Shown: piece by piece, positions 61,805-64,000 of the stretch
Numbering within the stretch: the stretch's first letter is position 1
Layout: every line of letters starts with the position of its first letter
NCBI RefSeq assembly: GCF_039871655.1
Contig: NZ_JBDPLZ010000005.1
Location: forward strand, 620,001-684,000
Direction: 5' to 3'
Length of the DNA: 64,000 nucleotides
From: Actinocorallia sp039871655
Lineage (GTDB): Bacteria > Actinomycetota > Actinomycetes > Streptosporangiales > Streptosporangiaceae
Notes under the pieces: generated by a model
Told to the model about the DNA's origin: nothing
Seen by the model: only the letters and a program-made list of their open reading frames with translations
Database searches by the model: none
Program-made: the position numbers and the translations under genes

Positions 61805-64000
61805 CCGGGCTGATCCTGGCGAGGCTGGCCGCCCAGCGCGCGCGGCTGCTGCTCACCGCGCTCTCCGTCGTCCTCGGGGTGGGCTTCATCACCGGCACGT
61901 TCGCGCTCGGCGACCTGATGCGCGCCGGTTTCACGCAGGAGTTCGCCGGTTCCGCCGACAAGGTCGACGTGGCGGTGCTGCCGTCCGGCTCCGGTGAGGA
62001 GCTCCCCGCCGGGCTGCTGGAGAGGATCCGCGTGCTGCCGGGAGTGGTCGACGCGCGGGGCATCGTCCGGGGCGAGGCGCCGCTGGTGGGCCGGGACGGC
62101 CGCAGCCACGGGAACATGACGACGCTCGGCTTCTCGCTGCCGGCCGACGGGCCGCTGCGGCGCTACACCGTGCTGGAAGGCCGGGTCCCGGCGGCGCCGG
62201 ACGAGGCGGTGCTGAACGAGAGCCTGGCGGAGGACACCGGTTTCCGTCCGGGGGAGCGGATCCGGGTGCTCGACCAAAGCGGAACGGCGCGCGCCTTCCG
62301 GCTGGTGGGTGTCGTCGACGTCGGCATCGACGGGAAGCTCACCTCGCGGGGCGGGGTGGGCTTCACCGAGGAGACCGCCGTCCGGATGACCGGCAGGAAG
62401 GGCTACGTCGAGATCGACGTGGCGGGCCGGGTGACGCCCGAGCGGGTGCGGGCCGCCCTCGGCGGCACCGGATCCGGCGTCGAGGCGATCACCGGAGAGG
62501 AGCTGGGCAGCCGGCTGTCGACGGCGGCCGGAGCCGACGTCAAGGCGATCACCGCCGGGGTGCTGGCCTTCGGGTTGATCTCGCTGCTGGTCGCCGGGCT
62601 GGTCATCGCCAACACGTTCACGATCCTGGTGGCGCAGCGGGCGCGGGAGCTGGCGCTGCTGCGCTGCTTGGGCGCCACCCGCCGGCAGGTCTTCGGCGCG
62701 GTCGTCGCCGAGGCCGCGCTGGTCGGAGTCGTCGGCTCGCTGGCCGGGCTGGCCGTGGGGCTCGGGTTGGGCGCCGGAGGGGCGGCGGCGGTGAACGCCC
62801 TGGGCATGGAGGTCCCGGTGGGGGTGTCGCTCAGCCTCCGGACGGTCGTCGTCGCGCTGTCCGCAGGCACGGCCGTGACGGTGCTGTCGGCGCTGCCGCC
62901 CGCGTTCCGCGCGACCAGGGTGGCGCCGCTGGCCGCGCTCCGCGCCGAGCCGGAGCCCGGTGAACGGTCCTTCCGGCTGGGACGCGCCCGCTGGGCGCTC
63001 GCCGTCCCGTCCGCGTGCGGGAGCCTGGCGCTGACCGTCCTCGGGCTGAGGATGACGCCGGGGGAGGAGGCGATGTTCACCGTCGCGGGCGGCGGGGCGC
63101 TGGCGTTCCTCGCGGTCGTCGCGGTGATGCCGCTGCTGGTGCGGGCGATCGGCCTGCCCGCGGGCGGCCGGTTCGGCCGGCTCACCGGGCTGCCGGGGCG
63201 GCTCGCCGTCCAGAACGTGCGGCGCACGCCGCGCCGCACCGCCGCCACGACCGTCGCGCTGACCGTCGGGGTCGGTCTGATGAGCCTGTTCGCCGTGGTG
63301 GGGGCCAGCGGCAAGGAGACGGCCGACCGCAGGATGTTCGAGCAGTTCCCCATCGACTACCGGCTGCACACGGCGGCCACCGGGCACACGATTCCGCGTT
63401 CGGTGGCCGAGGAGCTGCGCGGTCAGACCGGGAGGTTCTCCTCGGTCACCCGGATCCGCTCCGTCGAGACGAGGTTCGGCTCGGACGAGCAGCTGGTGGC
63501 GTCCGTCACGCAGACGTCGCTGGGAACCGTGGCGAGACCGGAGATGAAGCACGGATCCCTGGCGGATCTGCGAGAGGGCACGGTCCTGGTCAGCGAGGCG
63601 TTCGCCGCCCGTGAAGGGCTCGCCCCGGGAGAAGCGGTGCCGGTCCGGACGGAGAGCGGGACGGCCCGGGTGAAGGTCTCCGCCGTCTACGCGGGAGAAG
63701 CCGGAATGATCCCCGACATCATCCTCCCCGAAGCGGACTTCACCCGGTACTTCGGGCAGGTGGACGACACCGCCGTCTACGTCAACATCCGGGAGGGCAC
63801 CCCGGTGGCGGAGGCGAACGCGGCCGTCGACGCGGCCGTGCGGCCCCACCCCCTGGTGAAGGTCTCCACGGGCGCCGCGATGAAGGCGGAGTTCGCCAAG
63901 GCCATCGACACCCTGGTCGGGATCTTCGCCGGACTGCTCGGGCTGGCCGTCCTCATCGCGCTGTTCGGGATCGTCAACACGCTGACCCTCTCGGTGGTCG
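61801..64000 (+). CDS. FtsX/MacB-like ABC transporter permease (3' end outside window)
   Basis: At least 733 residues are encoded before the window ends, with no stop. The protein has the duplicated architecture of actinobacterial FtsX-type permeases: an N-terminal helix (RARLLLTALSVVLGVGFITG), an extracytoplasmic domain (about 50-240), three helices with the FtsX core (ISLLVAGLVIANTFTILVAQ, RARELALLRCLGATRRQVF), then a second unit starting RLAVQNVRRTPRRTAATTVA with its own extracytoplasmic domain and core helix near 64000. Only the final helices are missing. The ATG overlaps the ATPase stop. Such proteins couple ATP hydrolysis to extracytoplasmic movement, in antimicrobial resistance or lipoprotein handling. 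Confidence 0.92.
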   Translation, partial: MTGLILARLAAQRARLLLTALSVVLGVGFITGTFALGDLMRAGFTQEFAGSADKVDVAVLPSGSGEELPAGLLERIRVLPGVVDARGIVRGEAPLVGRDGRSHGNMTTLGFSLPADGPLRRYTVLEGRVPAAPDEAVLNESLAEDTGFRPGERIRVLDQSGTARAFRLVGVVDVGIDGKLTSRGGVGFTEETAVRMTGRKGYVEIDVAGRVTPERVRAALGGTGSGVEAITGEELGSRLSTAAGADVKAITAGVLAFGLISLLVAGLVIANTFTILVAQRARELALLRCLGATRRQVFGAVVAEAALVGVVGSLAGLAVGLGLGAGGAAAVNALGMEVPVGVSLSLRTVVVALSAGTAVTVLSALPPAFRATRVAPLAALRAEPEPGERSFRLGRARWALAVPSACGSLALTVLGLRMTPGEEAMFTVAGGGALAFLAVVAVMPLLVRAIGLPAGGRFGRLTGLPGRLAVQNVRRTPRRTAATTVALTVGVGLMSLFAVVGASGKETADRRMFEQFPIDYRLHTAATGHTIPRSVAEELRGQTGRFSSVTRIRSVETRFGSDEQLVASVTQTSLGTVARPEMKHGSLADLREGTVLVSEAFAAREGLAPGEAVPVRTESGTARVKVSAVYAGEAGMIPDIILPEADFTRYFGQVDDTAVYVNIREGTPVAEANAAVDAAVRPHPLVKVSTGAAMKAEFAKAIDTLVGIFAGLLGLAVLIALFGIVNTLTLSVV

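Noticed and set aside
61114..63849. 911-codon minus-strand frame opposite the MacB-like exporter
   Set aside because: Antisense shadow with no motif; the plus strand carries intact Walker and FtsX features.
1..64000. CRISPR arrays, tRNA/rRNA genes, biosynthetic megasynthases or a secretion-type toxin system
   Set aside because: I looked for regularly spaced repeats, cloverleaf-like sequences, NRPS/PKS core motifs and toxin-immunity pairs on both strands and saw none that I could support.

Overview
The window is high-GC, densely coded DNA from a filamentous, F420-using actinobacterium, most likely in the Streptosporangiales range (Actinomadura, Spirillospora or a related genus). This is inferred from third-position GC bias, many GTG/TTG starts, 4-base stop/start overlaps, a DUF397 / XRE-DUF5753 / RsbW-like ATPase locus, an F420-type LLM oxidoreductase, MMPL and LmeA-like proteins, and DtxR/IdeR-type iron boxes. 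I see no tRNA, rRNA, CRISPR array, intact transposon or phage genes. It reads as ordinary chromosome, partly accessory, with no gene-free stretch over 300 bases. All names come from motifs read by eye; no database search was run.

Left part (1-15.1 kb): the end of a fused peptide-transport ATPase; a Tat-exported sulfatase; an XRE-cupin regulator; a DUF2071 protein; an XRE/MmyB-type regulator; a thioesterase; then the EfeO-EfeB and EfeU iron-uptake genes, convergent on one terminator and each preceded by an iron box. Next comes a WhiJ/Scr1-like regulatory locus that includes a gene which looks frameshifted, and an ECF41-type sigma factor between two VOC proteins with matching divergent promoter sequences.

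Middle part (15.1-40.3 kb): a five-gene siderophore import operon (binding lipoprotein, siderophore-interacting reductase, two FecCD permeases, ATPase) is divergent from an AraC regulator across a third iron box. Then follow an NTF2-like protein, an EntS-like exporter, an OlsB/OlsA-like ornithine-lipid pair, an LLM oxidoreductase under a KstR-like box, an orphan PAS kinase, a secreted glycerophosphodiesterase and a TetR-MMPL pair. Two large tandem-duplicated secreted propeller-like proteins of no recognised family are divergent from an OmpR-type two-component system that leads into an LmeA-like protein and a second MMPL transporter.

Right part (40.3-64 kb): a TetR repressor faces an eight-gene catabolic set in two transcription units that carry the same 26-bp promoter/operator sequence. 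Together they encode every step from an alcohol or aldehyde through CoA activation and a complete beta-oxidation round ending in an SCPx-type thiolase. After this come TerC, a GH65 phosphorylase, divergent hemerythrin and unknown ferritin-like diiron proteins, an ABC-2 exporter, a protein of unknown function, and a NarL-type two-component system followed by a MacB-like ABC exporter that runs off the window. The promoters of these last two units share a GGTCRTAC repeat.

Best candidates for something undescribed: the TetR-controlled catabolic regulon, the tandem propeller / two-component / MMPL envelope locus, and the ferritin-like/hemerythrin pair.
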